A stretch of 64,000 nt of DNA from an uncultured Pelagibacteraceae bacterium (lineage in GTDB: Bacteria > Pseudomonadota > Alphaproteobacteria > Pelagibacterales > Pelagibacteraceae). The notes beneath the pieces were generated by a model, which was given only the letters and a program-made list of their open reading frames with translations, was not told the DNA's origin and did no database searches. Below are positions 41,743-52,325 of this stretch, piece by piece. A program made the position numbers and the translations under genes. Each line of letters begins with the position of its first letter. Position 1 is the first letter of the stretch. Location of the stretch: positions 1-64,000 of the forward strand of contig CACKXH010000003.1 in assembly GCA_902604005.1 (NCBI GenBank), in the 5' to 3' direction.

Positions 41743-42893
41743 TATTTTTCTGTTATTGCTATTTTTTTATTATACCAATTCATCAATATTGAAATTGAAA
41801 TGCTCAATGATAGATAAGTAAACATTGTTATAGATACAATTTCAATTGCCTTACCAGTTTGCATCAATGCCGTTCCAGCAAAAACCAGTACTAAATCAGG
41901 ATAAGCTATAGCCGCTGCTAATGAAGAATTTTTGGTTAAATTCAAATATTGATTTGTCGTTGGTGGTATTATTATTCTAAGAGCTTGAGGCATTACAACT
42001 AACTTTAAAACTTGATTAGGAGTTAACCCAATTGAAGCTGCAGCCTCTTTTTGGCCTTTGCCAACTCCTTGAATTCCTGCTCTCACACATTCTGCTATAA
42101 AAGTTGCAGTATATAAAGACAAAGATAATGCTAAAGCAATTAATTCAGGTGGTAAACTTACACCCCCTTCATAAATAAATGATGTTGTCGCTAACTGTTT
42201 TAAAACAGGAACTTCAAATGATAATCTTACACCACCAATTAAAAAACTCAAAAGAGGTAAAATCAAAATTAATCCTATTGATATCAATAAAACTGGCGTT
42301 TGTTTACCTTGGGTTTCTTGTAATTTTTTTGCCTGAATACGAATAACAGTTATTGCAATTATTGCAGCGATTATTGAGTAAAAGAAAATATTAAAATTTT
42401 GCCATATAAAAGCTGGAACGTATAAACCTTTTATTGTTAAGAATGCAATTCCAAACATTGCATCAGCATCTTGAGGAAGCGGTAATGCTCTCAAAGCAGC
42501 AAAATACCAAAAAAATATTTGTAGTAGCAATGGGATATTTCTGAAAAATTCCACGTAAAAAGCTGCAAACTTATTTATTAAATAATTGGGAGATAATCTC
42601 GCTATACCAACTATTACTCCAAGTATCGTAGCTAAAATAATTCCAATGACTGATACAAGAATAGTATTTAATAGACCAACTAAATAAGCTCTAAAATAAG
42701 AGTGGGATCCATCATATTCAATTAAAGAAAATTGAACATCGAATGATGACTCTTGTGATAAAAAACCGTAGCCAAAATCAATACCTCTATTCTCCATATT
42801 GACTTGAGCGTTGTAAGTAAAAAAACCAAAGACAAGAACAACAGCTAAAACTGTCATTAATTGTGGACCTATATCTTTAAGTTTAAAATTCAC
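41742..42893 (-). CDS. aapQ: General L-amino acid ABC transporter permease
   Basis: EFFRNIPLLLQIFFWYFA; AECVRAGIQGVGKGQKEAAASIGL. Confidence 0.94.
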   Translation of the reverse strand: MNFKLKDIGPQLMTVLAVVLVFGFFTYNAQVNMENRGIDFGYGFLSQESSFDVQFSLIEYDGSHSYFRAYLVGLLNTILVSVIGIILATILGVIVGIARLSPNYLINKFAAFYVEFFRNIPLLLQIFFWYFAALRALPLPQDADAMFGIAFLTIKGLYVPAFIWQNFNIFFYSIIAAIIAITVIRIQAKKLQETQGKQTPVLLISIGLILILPLLSFLIGGVRLSFEVPVLKQLATTSFIYEGGVSLPPELIALALSLSLYTATFIAECVRAGIQGVGKGQKEAAASIGLTPNQVLKLVVMPQALRIIIPPTTNQYLNLTKNSSLAAAIAYPDLVLVFAGTALMQTGKAIEIVSITMFTYLSLSISISILMNWYNKKIAITEK

Positions 42894-42920
42894 AGTGGGG
42901 ACAATATATGTGTTTATAAA

Positions 42921-42950
42921 AAAAAGGGCTAGAAGAATCTAGCCCTTTTT
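42921..42950 (-). terminator. Intra-operon hairpin (terminator/attenuator candidate) between aapJ and aapQ
   Basis: Perfect 12-bp inverted repeat AAAAAGGGCTAG-aagaat-CTAGCCCTTTTT; U-run on both strands. Confidence 0.88.
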
Positions 42951-42969
42951 ATGTAATTTATAACTTAAA

Positions 42970-44010
42970 TTATCTTGATGGTGGAACGTATAAAATACCA
43001 CCTTTAGTCCATAATTCATTTGGACCTCTGTCTGGTAAAATACCAGTGTCAGCTATATTTCTCTTATAACTTTCACCATAGTTTCCAACTTGTTTGATAA
43101 TTCTTAAGTTCCACTCGTTATCTAAACCGAATGCTGCACCCATTTCACCCTCAGCACCAACAAGTCTTTTGATTTGTGGGTTGTCTGAAGTTTTCATTGA
43201 GTCTGCATTAGCTGAGGTAATACCATATTCTTCTGCTTCGATCATAGTGTTCAAAGACCATCTAACGATATCTTCCCATACTGAATCACCTTGTCTAACA
43301 ACTGGTCCTAAAGGTTCTTTAGAAATAGTTTCTGGTAGAACAATATGTTCATCAGGGTTTTTCATTTTAGTTCTTTGAGCAGCTAAACCAGATTTATCAG
43401 TAGTGTAAGTATCACATCTACCAGCATCATAAGCAGCTACAACTTCATCAGCTTTTTCAAATGCAACTGGCTCATAAGAAATTCCTCTAGAATTAAAGAA
43501 GTCTCTCATGTTTAACTCAGTTGTTGTACCAATGTTTGTACAAGCTGAGATACCATTTTTGAATTGGCTAGTTGAAGTAATACCTGAACTTTTTCTTACC
43601 ATGAAACCTTGTCCATCATAAAAGTTCACACCTACGAATGTAAGCCCGATATCAGCATCTCTAGAAAGAGTCCAAGTTGTGTTTCTTGATAAGATATCAA
43701 TCTCACCAGAAGTTAAAGCTGTAAATCTTTCTTTAGCACTTAGTGGTGTAAACTTAACTTTGTTTGCATCACCTAGAACTGCAGCAGCTACCGCTCTACA
43801 TACATCAACGTCAACACCAGTCCAATTTCCTGCAGCGTCAGCATTAGAAAATCCTGGAAGACCTTGAGATACTCCACATCTTACAAAACCCTTTTTTTGA
43901 GTGTTTTTAAGTGTTTTAGATTTTTTAGCAGCCATAGACTCTGTTGTAAAAGTGAACAACACAGCAACCATAGCAACTAAAGAAGTTAATTGTTTTAAGT
44001 ATTTAAACAT
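42970..44010 (-). CDS. aapJ: General L-amino acid ABC transporter substrate-binding protein
   Basis: Signal peptide; RCGVSQGLPGFSNADAAGNWTGVDVDVCRAVAAAVLGD. Confidence 0.96.
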   Translation of the reverse strand: MFKYLKQLTSLVAMVAVLFTFTTESMAAKKSKTLKNTQKKGFVRCGVSQGLPGFSNADAAGNWTGVDVDVCRAVAAAVLGDANKVKFTPLSAKERFTALTSGEIDILSRNTTWTLSRDADIGLTFVGVNFYDGQGFMVRKSSGITSTSQFKNGISACTNIGTTTELNMRDFFNSRGISYEPVAFEKADEVVAAYDAGRCDTYTTDKSGLAAQRTKMKNPDEHIVLPETISKEPLGPVVRQGDSVWEDIVRWSLNTMIEAEEYGITSANADSMKTSDNPQIKRLVGAEGEMGAAFGLDNEWNLRIIKQVGNYGESYKRNIADTGILPDRGPNELWTKGGILYVPPSR

Positions 44011-44185
44011 ATTTCTTCCTATTGTTTATTTATTTGTTAACAAATAATTCAAAATAACTTTTGAATATCCATAATTTAAGCATGTAAGAAAAAACTCTTC
44101 AACAAATATTTTTTGTCAGAAATGAAATGTGTCAAATGTAGTCAAGTAAAATTTACAGGGGAAATTAAGAGAAAAAAGCTAAAAA

Positions 44186-44262
44186 TGGCGCGCCCTGGAG
44201 GATTCGAACCTCCGACCCTCGGTTTAGAAAACCGATGCTCTATCCAGCTGAGCTAAGGGCGC
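44186..44262 (-). tRNA. tRNA-Arg (anticodon TCT), CCA encoded
   Basis: Minus strand GCGCCCTTAGCTCAGCTGGATAGAGCATCGGTTTTCTAAACCGAGGGTCGGAGGTTCGAATCCTCCAGGGCGCGCCA. Confidence 0.95.
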
Positions 44263-44293
44263 AATTTTAGGTTTATAGATATACAATAATAAC

Positions 44294-45700
44294 TTAACTT
44301 TTAAAAAGAAATTTTTTAATTAGAAGCAAAATTGTTAACAACTCAATTCTACCTATAATCATAAAGAAAATAAGAGTATATTTTGTCAAAAAATGAAGAT
44401 TATTAAAATCAAATCCAGCTAAACCATAAATTGAGGAATTCACAGTGTTCATTAATGTCAAAATTGATAATTTAAATGATTTTTCAAAATGAATGCCACT
44501 TAGACTTAAAAGTGAAGTTAGTATAAAAATAGATAGAATAAATATTAAAATTGTTAAAAAATACTTATTAATTTCATTAAAATCAAAATTAATTTTAGTA
44601 AATATCAATCTATTCATAAAAATATTTTTTGGCCTACTAAAAGATAAAATTTGATTCATGGAATATTTAAATAATGAATAAACTTTAATAAATCTCAATC
44701 CAGAGCTAGTTGAGAAAAAAGAACCACCAATAATCACTAAAATTAAATAAACAAAAATTAAATTCGGTTTTTCTGTATCAAGTGAAAAACCTATATTTGA
44801 TATACTTGTAGAGACAGATAATAAATTATAAGAAAAGTCAGTATTAAAAGAAAAAAAGAGAAAAAAAACAGTAATCACGATTATGAAATAAATTATCAAA
44901 TGTAAATCTTCATAAAAAAAGTTGATATTTTTGTTTTTAATAAAAACCAAGTTATAACTAAAAAAAATACTAAAAAAAGACAAGAGCATTAATATAGATA
45001 AAATAATAACTTGAGTATTTTCTTTAAATATACTTGATAAATCATTTACAGGTAAAAATCCTCCTGAAGAAATAAGTGTAAAAGCTAAATTTAAAGAGTC
45101 GAATGATCTTATAGAAAAAATATTTAAAATTACAAAAATCAAAAAAGTTAAAATTGAATATAAAAGAAAAATCTTACTCGCTTGTTTAAAAATTTCTGAA
45201 CTATTAAATGATATGAAATTTGTTAATGTTTTTTTGAAACTTTCATCGTAAATATCAATTAAATAAATAATAGAAAATAAAAAATAAAGACCCCCTAGCC
45301 ATTGAGTAGAAGATCTCCACAAAACTAAACTTTGATCAATATGTTTTATATTTTCAAAAATAGTAAAACCAGTAGATGTGAAACCTGAAACAGCTTCAAA
45401 AAAAGAGTTTAAAAATGTTAAATTATAAATGCTGAAATAAAATGGCACAGATAGAATTAAAGGTATTAAGATATAACCTAAAAAAACAGTCAAAATCTTA
45501 TTATATATATTTGTTTTAATCTTAGGAGCACTAAACTTATAAAAAAAAATCGAAATTATTAGCGATAATATAAAACTCCAATAATATGTATTTAGATTTA
45601 AATATAGATTGAGATAATAAGAATAAATTATATTAAAAAAAGATAGAATAGAAATTAATCCAAAGAAAAAACTTAAATATTTAATCTGCAAAGCAAACAT
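44294..45700 (-). CDS. trkH: Trk potassium uptake protein TrkH
   Basis: Polytopic; FFEAVSGFTSTGFTIFENI; FLIGGSFFSTSSGLRFIKVY-like pore motifs; next to trkA. Confidence 0.9.
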   Translation of the reverse strand: MFALQIKYLSFFFGLISILSFFNIIYSYYLNLYLNLNTYYWSFILSLIISIFFYKFSAPKIKTNIYNKILTVFLGYILIPLILSVPFYFSIYNLTFLNSFFEAVSGFTSTGFTIFENIKHIDQSLVLWRSSTQWLGGLYFLFSIIYLIDIYDESFKKTLTNFISFNSSEIFKQASKIFLLYSILTFLIFVILNIFSIRSFDSLNLAFTLISSGGFLPVNDLSSIFKENTQVIILSILMLLSFFSIFFSYNLVFIKNKNINFFYEDLHLIIYFIIVITVFFLFFSFNTDFSYNLLSVSTSISNIGFSLDTEKPNLIFVYLILVIIGGSFFSTSSGLRFIKVYSLFKYSMNQILSFSRPKNIFMNRLIFTKINFDFNEINKYFLTILIFILSIFILTSLLSLSGIHFEKSFKLSILTLMNTVNSSIYGLAGFDFNNLHFLTKYTLIFFMIIGRIELLTILLLIKKFLFKS

Positions 45701-45706
45701 ATATAT

Positions 45707-47098
45707 TTAAACTGAACTCAATCTAAAAATATTTTCAACAAATGAAATTGAGTCTTTTTTAGCAATAAAAACAACTTGGTCGTCTTTTTTGAAAATAAAG
45801 TCTGATCTAGGAATAATGACTTTCTTTTCTCTTAAAACAGCACCTATTCTAATTTCATCTGGAAGATTAGAATTTTTTAATTCTTTATTGATTAGCTCAG
45901 ATGTTTCTATAACTTCTGCTTCAATAACTTCATACTCACCATTTGAAATCGTATAAGCATTTTCAATTGTTCCTTTATGAACATGTTTTAAAATACTAGA
46001 AACAGTATTCATTCTTGGATCTATTAAATCATCTATTTTTAAAGAGGATTGAAGTAAGGAATAATTTGGCTTATTAATTAAAGCCATTGTTCTTTTATCA
46101 TCTATATTTTTTTTATCTTTTGCAAATTTTTCAACTAAAACACTTACCATTAAATTGTCTTCATCATCGTTTGTAAGAGCAAGTACAGTTTCTGCTTCAT
46201 CCAAATTAGCTTCTAATAAAACCTCTTCCTCTAACCCGTTGCCATTTATGACAATAGTATCATTTAATTCATTAGCTAAATATTCTGCTCTATCCTTGTC
46301 TTTCTCTACTATTTTTACTCTTACAGTGTCTAATGTTTCCTCAATATTTTTAGCTAAATTATAACCAATATTACCACCACCAATAATTAAAATTTTCTTA
46401 GAAATTTTTTCTTCATGACCAAACGCTTTTAAAGTTTCTGCCATTTGAGATGAATTAATTAAAAGATAAATTTTGTCATCTTTTTTTACAGAATCAGTTT
46501 TTTTGGGAATAAAAAATTTATCATCTCTATTTATACCAATAATATTAGCTTCGAGCTTTGGATACTTTTTTGTAAGTTCGTTAAATTTTATATCTATTGA
46601 CTTACAACCATCTTTTATAAGAATTTCTAATAATCTAATCTTATTATCTGCGAATGGAACACTGTCTAGTGCACCTGGTGCTTCTAATTTTCTTTGAATT
46701 GATTTGGCAATTTCAATTTCGGGAGAAATAATTACATCTATAGGTAAATTTTCTTTACTGTAAACTCTGGTAAACTTGGGATTTAAGTAATCTTGAGATC
46801 TAATTCTAGCAATTTTCTTTTGAATATTAAAAATTGAAAAAGCAATTTGACATATAAGCATGTTAATTTCATCATTTCTTGTGACTGCAATAATCATATC
46901 TGTTTCAGATGCATTAGCTTTTTCAAGGATTGATGGATATGTAGCTTTTCCTACAATCGCCTTGACATCAAGACTATCGTTAATTTTTTGAATATCTTCA
47001 CTAGATTGATCTATAACCGTTATAGAATGTCCCTGTTCACTCAATAGTTTAGCTATAGTGAAACCCACTCTACCAGCGCCACAAATTATTATGTTCAT
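45707..47098 (-). CDS. trkA: Trk system potassium transporter TrkA
   Basis: Two RCK-N domains: IICGAGRVGFTIAKLL and ILIIGGGNIGYNLAKN. Confidence 0.95.
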   Translation of the reverse strand: MNIIICGAGRVGFTIAKLLSEQGHSITVIDQSSEDIQKINDSLDVKAIVGKATYPSILEKANASETDMIIAVTRNDEINMLICQIAFSIFNIQKKIARIRSQDYLNPKFTRVYSKENLPIDVIISPEIEIAKSIQRKLEAPGALDSVPFADNKIRLLEILIKDGCKSIDIKFNELTKKYPKLEANIIGINRDDKFFIPKKTDSVKKDDKIYLLINSSQMAETLKAFGHEEKISKKILIIGGGNIGYNLAKNIEETLDTVRVKIVEKDKDRAEYLANELNDTIVINGNGLEEEVLLEANLDEAETVLALTNDDEDNLMVSVLVEKFAKDKKNIDDKRTMALINKPNYSLLQSSLKIDDLIDPRMNTVSSILKHVHKGTIENAYTISNGEYEVIEAEVIETSELINKELKNSNLPDEIRIGAVLREKKVIIPRSDFIFKKDDQVVFIAKKDSISFVENIFRLSSV

Positions 47099-48454
47099 TT
47101 AATTAAATTCTTTTATTCCTAAACCTTTTAATTTTCTATGAAGTGCACTTCTTTCCATACCTACAAAGTTAGCTGTTTTAGATATATTTCCATTAAATTT
47201 TTTTAATTGAATAGTTAAATACTCCTTTTCAAAATTTTCTCTAGCTTCTTTTAATGGCACAGATAGTCTATTTTCTTTAATTTTATCACTTAAACCGTCG
47301 ATTTTAATTGATTCTTTAATTATATTTGAAACTTTGTCTTTATTATCAGGTTGTAATATTGCTATCCTTTCAATTAAATTTCTTAGTTCTCTAACATTTC
47401 CTTTCCAGTTATGGCTTAAGATATAACTATCATTTTCATCAATTTCTAAATTTTTAATATTATAATTTTGTGAAATTTTCGTTGAAAAATATTTTATTAA
47501 AAGTGGAATATCAGATACTCTTTCATTTAAAGATTGTATGTTTATTTCAAAAACATTGAGCCTATGATATAAATCTTCTCTAAAATTTCCAATTTCAATT
47601 TCTTCTAAAAGATTTTTGCTACTTGAACAAATTAGTCTAACATCAACATTTACTAAATTATTACCATTTAATCTTTTAAATTTTTGATCTGTAAGAACTC
47701 TTAATATTTTAGACTGAATGTCTAAAGGAATTTCAGAAACTTGATCTATAAGTAATGTGCCTTGATTTGCTTTTTCAAGAGCACCATATGAAATTGAACC
47801 ATTTTCTTTTTCTTCACCAAATAACTCCAGTTCATATTTATTTGAGTCTAGCAAAGCTCCGTTCAAAATTATGAAAGGCTTATTATTTCTTTTAGAAATT
47901 TTGTGAATTTTTCTAGCTACTAATTCTTTACCTGAGCCTGAAGGTCCGTTAATAAGAACTCTGCTATCTGTTATTGAAATTTTATTTATTTGTTCTCTTA
48001 TATTGCAAATATTTTTACTATTTCCAATAAGTTCGTATGAAGAAAATAATCTATTTTCATACTCTTTATTTTCAGATTTTAAATTAATATTTTCTACAGC
48101 TCGAGTTATAAAATTAAGTAATCTCGATTGGTCAAAAGGTTTTTCTACAAATTCGAAGGCTCCATGTTTAAGAGAATTAACTGCCATTTCTATATTAGCA
48201 TGGCCTGTAATAATGATTACTGGAACATCTTTATTTTTAGATTTAATATGTGATAAAAGTTCAATACCATCATTATCCCCTTTGTCTAATTTTACATCCA
48301 GAATTGCTACATCTGGCATTTTTTTATCTATTTCAGTTAAAGCTTGATTGTAATTTGCAGCAACTCTTGTTTTATAACCAGCATCTATTATTAATTCATT
48401 AAGAATTTTTCTTATGTCAGCGTTATCGTCAACTATTAAGATTTCTATTGCCAT
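47099..48454 (-). CDS. ntrX: Sigma-54-type response regulator NtrX
   Basis: Receiver domain DVAILDVKL; AAA+ NGPSGSGKELVARKIH; C-terminal Fis-type HTH. Confidence 0.92.
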   Translation of the reverse strand: MAIEILIVDDNADIRKILNELIIDAGYKTRVAANYNQALTEIDKKMPDVAILDVKLDKGDNDGIELLSHIKSKNKDVPVIIITGHANIEMAVNSLKHGAFEFVEKPFDQSRLLNFITRAVENINLKSENKEYENRLFSSYELIGNSKNICNIREQINKISITDSRVLINGPSGSGKELVARKIHKISKRNNKPFIILNGALLDSNKYELELFGEEKENGSISYGALEKANQGTLLIDQVSEIPLDIQSKILRVLTDQKFKRLNGNNLVNVDVRLICSSSKNLLEEIEIGNFREDLYHRLNVFEINIQSLNERVSDIPLLIKYFSTKISQNYNIKNLEIDENDSYILSHNWKGNVRELRNLIERIAILQPDNKDKVSNIIKESIKIDGLSDKIKENRLSVPLKEARENFEKEYLTIQLKKFNGNISKTANFVGMERSALHRKLKGLGIKEFN

Positions 48455-50235
48455 CTAATCTAAAATTAATTTCTACTTTTGCACCATTTGAAATAGGTAA
48501 AAATAAAAGTTCTCCATTATGATCATTTATTATTTTATTAACTATTGATAAACCTAAACCTGTTCCATTTTTTTTTGTAGTAAAATAAGGGTTAATAATT
48601 TTTTTAATATCATTTTTAAACTGATCAAAACCTATTCCATTATCTAATAAAGTGAGTTTAATATGGTCATTATTATCTAAAATTTCAATTGAAATTTTTT
48701 TTCTTAAAATCAGCCACTTTTTCAGACTTTTGGTTAATACTTTCAATAGAATTTTTTATTAAATTAAAAAAAACTCTATTTAACTGCTCTTTATCACAGT
48801 TGAATAAAATCTTATCATGATTTTTTGTAAAATTAATTTCAATAGTTTTATCAAACGTAGAAGATAATTTAATACTTTCATTTAAAATTACTATCAGATC
48901 ATTATCTTTAAATACAGGCTTAGGCATTCTTGCAAAATCAGAAAATTCATTAACTAAATTTTCAATTTGTTTAATTTGGTTATTTATAATTTTTAAATTT
49001 TCTTTAAAATTATCTTGATCATTTGAACCAAGTTGATTTGTATATTTTTCTTTAAGTCTATCAATTGTTAGCTGTAATGGAGTTAGTGGGTTTTTAATTT
49101 CATGGGCTAATTTTCGAGCTAAACTTCCCCATGCTTCATGTCTTTCATTTATGATAAGTTTTGATTGCTGATTTTTTAATCTATTAATCATAGAATTAAA
49201 ATTTTTATTTAGTACCTCTAAATCTTTATCAGTTTTTATTTCGGGCACTTTTGTATCCAAATTACCTTCACCGATTGCAGTTGATGCTAAAATAAGGTTA
49301 TTAATTGATCGAAAAAATCTTGATGAAAATCTAATAGCAATCGAAATTGATAAAAATAATAACATAGTAACAATAATTATATAAATAATAGCGAATGAAA
49401 TTTTTATACCACTGCTTTTTTCTTCTACAGTATAATAAAAACTAATAGCTTCTTGAGATTCAGTAAGATACTTGGAAATATCTGTTCCAAGATATTTTAC
49501 TATATATAAAAATCTGTTTTCAAAAGCTTGTAGTCGCATAATTGCAGCAGATTTGTTTTGTGGTGCATTTATAATCTTTAAAGGTCTATCATCATCTAAT
49601 ATTAAATTTATAGCTTGATCTAATGGTGGATTGTAATTGTCAGGATTTTCTAAAGATGAAAAAATTAATTTTTTATTGTCATCAATTATATGGACTTCAT
49701 CAACATCGCGAATTAATCTTTGAGTATTTAAAAATCTAAAATATTGATCCTTATTATTATTTAAAAAATTAGAACTTTTGTTTACATCAAAAGCAACTAA
49801 GACAATATCTGCTTGAATTTTATTTCTAACCTCTTGGACATAGCTTTTTGCAAGATCATAGGAGTTATCTACGACAGTAGAAATTTTTTTATCAAAATAT
49901 TTTTCTAAAGCAAAAGAAAATAAAAATAATGAAAATATTGAAATTAAAATAGAGGGTATTAAAGTAAATAATGAAAAATATGTAATATATTTTTTATTGG
50001 AATTTAAACCATCCTTATCTATATCATTTTTTATTGATTTTTTAATTTCATTGAAAATAAAAACAAATAATAAAAAAAGTAAAAAAATATTTAAAAGTAA
50101 TAAATATTTAAGGTTGTTTTGATTTAAATTAATAAAACTTTTGTCTATAAAGGTTAAAAAAGTTAAAAAACCAATAAATAGTGTGATACTAGAGAGAATA
50201 ATTATGAATATATTTTTTTTCAAAAATTCTAACAT
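48429..50235 (-). pseudogene. ntrY: Sensor histidine kinase NtrY, interrupted by an apparent frameshift at an A8 tract (ORFs 48685..50235 and 48429..48746)
   Basis: First ORF has TMs, HAMP, H-box HEIKNPLTPLQLTIDRLKEKY and N-box NRVFFNLIKNSIESI, then ends ...VADFKKKNFN*; the second ORF continues KKISIEILDNN...DNGIGF...GTGLGLSIV in another frame. Confidence 0.85.
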
Positions 50236-50261
50236 AATTTAGAATTATAACATTTAAACAA

Positions 50262-51368
50262 ATGAACAACTATTTTGTAATATTAGCTGCTGGCAAAAGT
50301 AAGAGATTTCATAATAAAATAGCTAAACAATTCCACAATTATAAGAATAAAGAAATTATTGATCATTCAATTGACAAATCATTGGATTCAAACCTTTTTA
50401 ATAAAATATTAGTTGTAACAAACAACTTAAATCGACTTAAGAAAAAAAAATATCCTAAAATAGTTAAGATAATTAGAGGTGGTAAAGAGAGATCAGACTC
50501 ATCTTTAATAGCTTTGAAATATCTCAAAAAATATAAGCCAAAAAATGTATTTGTGCATGATGCTGCTAGACCTAATTTTTCGATTAAATTACTTAAAAAT
50601 ATAGCTAAAAATTTAAAAAACTATAAAGCTGTAGTTCCTATTATTAGATCTAAAGACTCAATTAAATATAAAACTCAAAACCAAATATTTAATCTAAATA
50701 GAGATAATTTATTATTAACGCAAACTCCTCAAGCATTTAGGTTTAAAGAACTATATGAATTTGCTAAAAATCAAAAAAATAAAATAACTGATGAAGCAAC
50801 ATTATTTATTAATAAAAATTATAAAATAAAATTCATAAATGGTGAGAACCAAAATAATAAAATTACATATATTAACGATATTAAAACTTCTAAAACTTAT
50901 TATGGTATTGGATTTGATATCCACAAATTAATAAGAAATAAAAAACTTTTTCTTGGTGGAATTAAAATACCTTTTCACTCAGGTCTTGAGGGGCATTCAG
51001 ATGGAGATGTAATTTTACATGCAATTATTGATGCTATTTTAGGCGCTATAAGAAAAAAAGATATTGGAACTTATTTTCCAAATACAAAAATATTTAAAAA
51101 TATTAGGTCTCCAAAAATGTTAAAACCAATTATTAATCATCTAAGTAAATCTAATTTATCTATTAACAATTTAGATATTAATCTGATTTGTGAAAAGCCA
51201 AAAGTTTCAAAATATCGAAATAAAATAATTGCATCAATTTCAAAATTAATAGACTTAAATAAAAATCAAATTAATTTAAAAGGTAAAACAGTAGAAAAGT
51301 TAGGTTTAATAGGTAAAGAAAAAGCGATTGCTTGTGAGGTAATAATTTCAGTTACAAAATATGATTAA
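50262..51368 (+). CDS. ispDF: Bifunctional IspD/IspF (MEP cytidylyltransferase / MECDP synthase)
   Basis: N-terminal VILAAGKSKRF; C-terminal YGIGFDIHKLI, LEGHSDGDVILHAIIDAILGA. Confidence 0.95.
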   Translation: MNNYFVILAAGKSKRFHNKIAKQFHNYKNKEIIDHSIDKSLDSNLFNKILVVTNNLNRLKKKKYPKIVKIIRGGKERSDSSLIALKYLKKYKPKNVFVHDAARPNFSIKLLKNIAKNLKNYKAVVPIIRSKDSIKYKTQNQIFNLNRDNLLLTQTPQAFRFKELYEFAKNQKNKITDEATLFINKNYKIKFINGENQNNKITYINDIKTSKTYYGIGFDIHKLIRNKKLFLGGIKIPFHSGLEGHSDGDVILHAIIDAILGAIRKKDIGTYFPNTKIFKNIRSPKMLKPIINHLSKSNLSINNLDINLICEKPKVSKYRNKIIASISKLIDLNKNQINLKGKTVEKLGLIGKEKAIACEVIISVTKYD

Positions 51369-51864
51369 AACTTTAAATACATTATTTGTCACAATGTTTG
51401 GTTTAGGAAAAGTTTCAAAAATTCCTGGTACTTTAGGATCATTAGTTACAATAATTGTACTTTATATTTTCTTCCATATATTAAATTTATCTTCAAACTT
51501 AATATTGATAGGTTTGATAGTTATTTTTATTATTTCTTTTTTGGCAGTTGCAACTCATATTAAAGAAAGTGAAAACAAAGACCCAAAAGAAATAATTATA
51601 GATGAATTTATTGGTCAATCTATACCAATTTATCTTTATGAAATTTCACATGGAACAGAAAAGTTAGCTGATGAAGCTATAATTTTTTATGGTGTTTGTT
51701 TTATATTATTTAGATTTTTTGACATAGCAAAACCATTTCCAGTAAGTTTTTTTGATAAAAATTTCAAAAATAGTTTTGGTGTTATTATGGATGATGTTTG
51801 TGCTGGTTTTTATGTTGTTTTATCGTTAATTTGTTTTATGGTTTTGAGTAGTTATTTTATCTGA
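51361..51864 (+). CDS. pgpA: Phosphatidylglycerophosphatase A
   Basis: GLGKVSKIPGTLGSL; IIDEFIGQSIP; RFFDIAKPFPVSFFD. Confidence 0.94.
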   Translation: MIKTLNTLFVTMFGLGKVSKIPGTLGSLVTIIVLYIFFHILNLSSNLILIGLIVIFIISFLAVATHIKESENKDPKEIIIDEFIGQSIPIYLYEISHGTEKLADEAIIFYGVCFILFRFFDIAKPFPVSFFDKNFKNSFGVIMDDVCAGFYVVLSLICFMVLSSYFI

Positions 51865-52325
51865 TGAAATCTTTAATAAAAATACTAACTAAAAAAAAAC
51901 TAAAAATTTCACTTGCAGAGTCTTGTACTGGAGGATTACTAGCTAGCAATATTACTTCAATTAATGGCGCATCAAAAGTATTTAATTTAGGTTTTGTTAC
52001 CTATTCTAACCAAGCAAAAATTAAGATTTTAAAAGTAAATAAAAATATTATTAGAAAATATGGTGCTGTAAGCCATGAGTGCTGTTCGATAATGGTTAAA
52101 AATTTATCTAAAATATCTAAAGCTGATATAAATGTTTCAATAACTGGTATTGCGGGACCCAAAGGTGGTACTAAACAAAAACCTGTAGGTTTAGTCTATA
52201 TTGGTGTTAAAAAAGGGAGTAAAACACAAATAATTAAGTGTTTATTTAAAAATAAAAAAAGATCCTCAATACAAAAAGCTACTGTTAAAAAAGCTTTAGA
52301 TTTAGTTCTTAGAATTACCAAATAA
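51864..52325 (+). CDS. CinA C-terminal domain protein (nicotinamide-nucleotide amidohydrolase)
   Basis: LAESCTGGLLASNITSINGASKVFNLGFVTYSNQAK; ITGIAGPKGGT. Confidence 0.94.
   Translation: MKSLIKILTKKKLKISLAESCTGGLLASNITSINGASKVFNLGFVTYSNQAKIKILKVNKNIIRKYGAVSHECCSIMVKNLSKISKADINVSITGIAGPKGGTKQKPVGLVYIGVKKGSKTQIIKCLFKNKKRSSIQKATVKKALDLVLRITK

Noticed and set aside
39506-44176. aap operon as an inserted cassette bounded by short direct repeats (GTCAAGTAA) next to tRNA-Arg
   Set aside because: The exact match is only 9 nt, easily expected by chance in AT-rich DNA; no integrase and the operon is a core transporter. Kept only as a possible shared promoter element.
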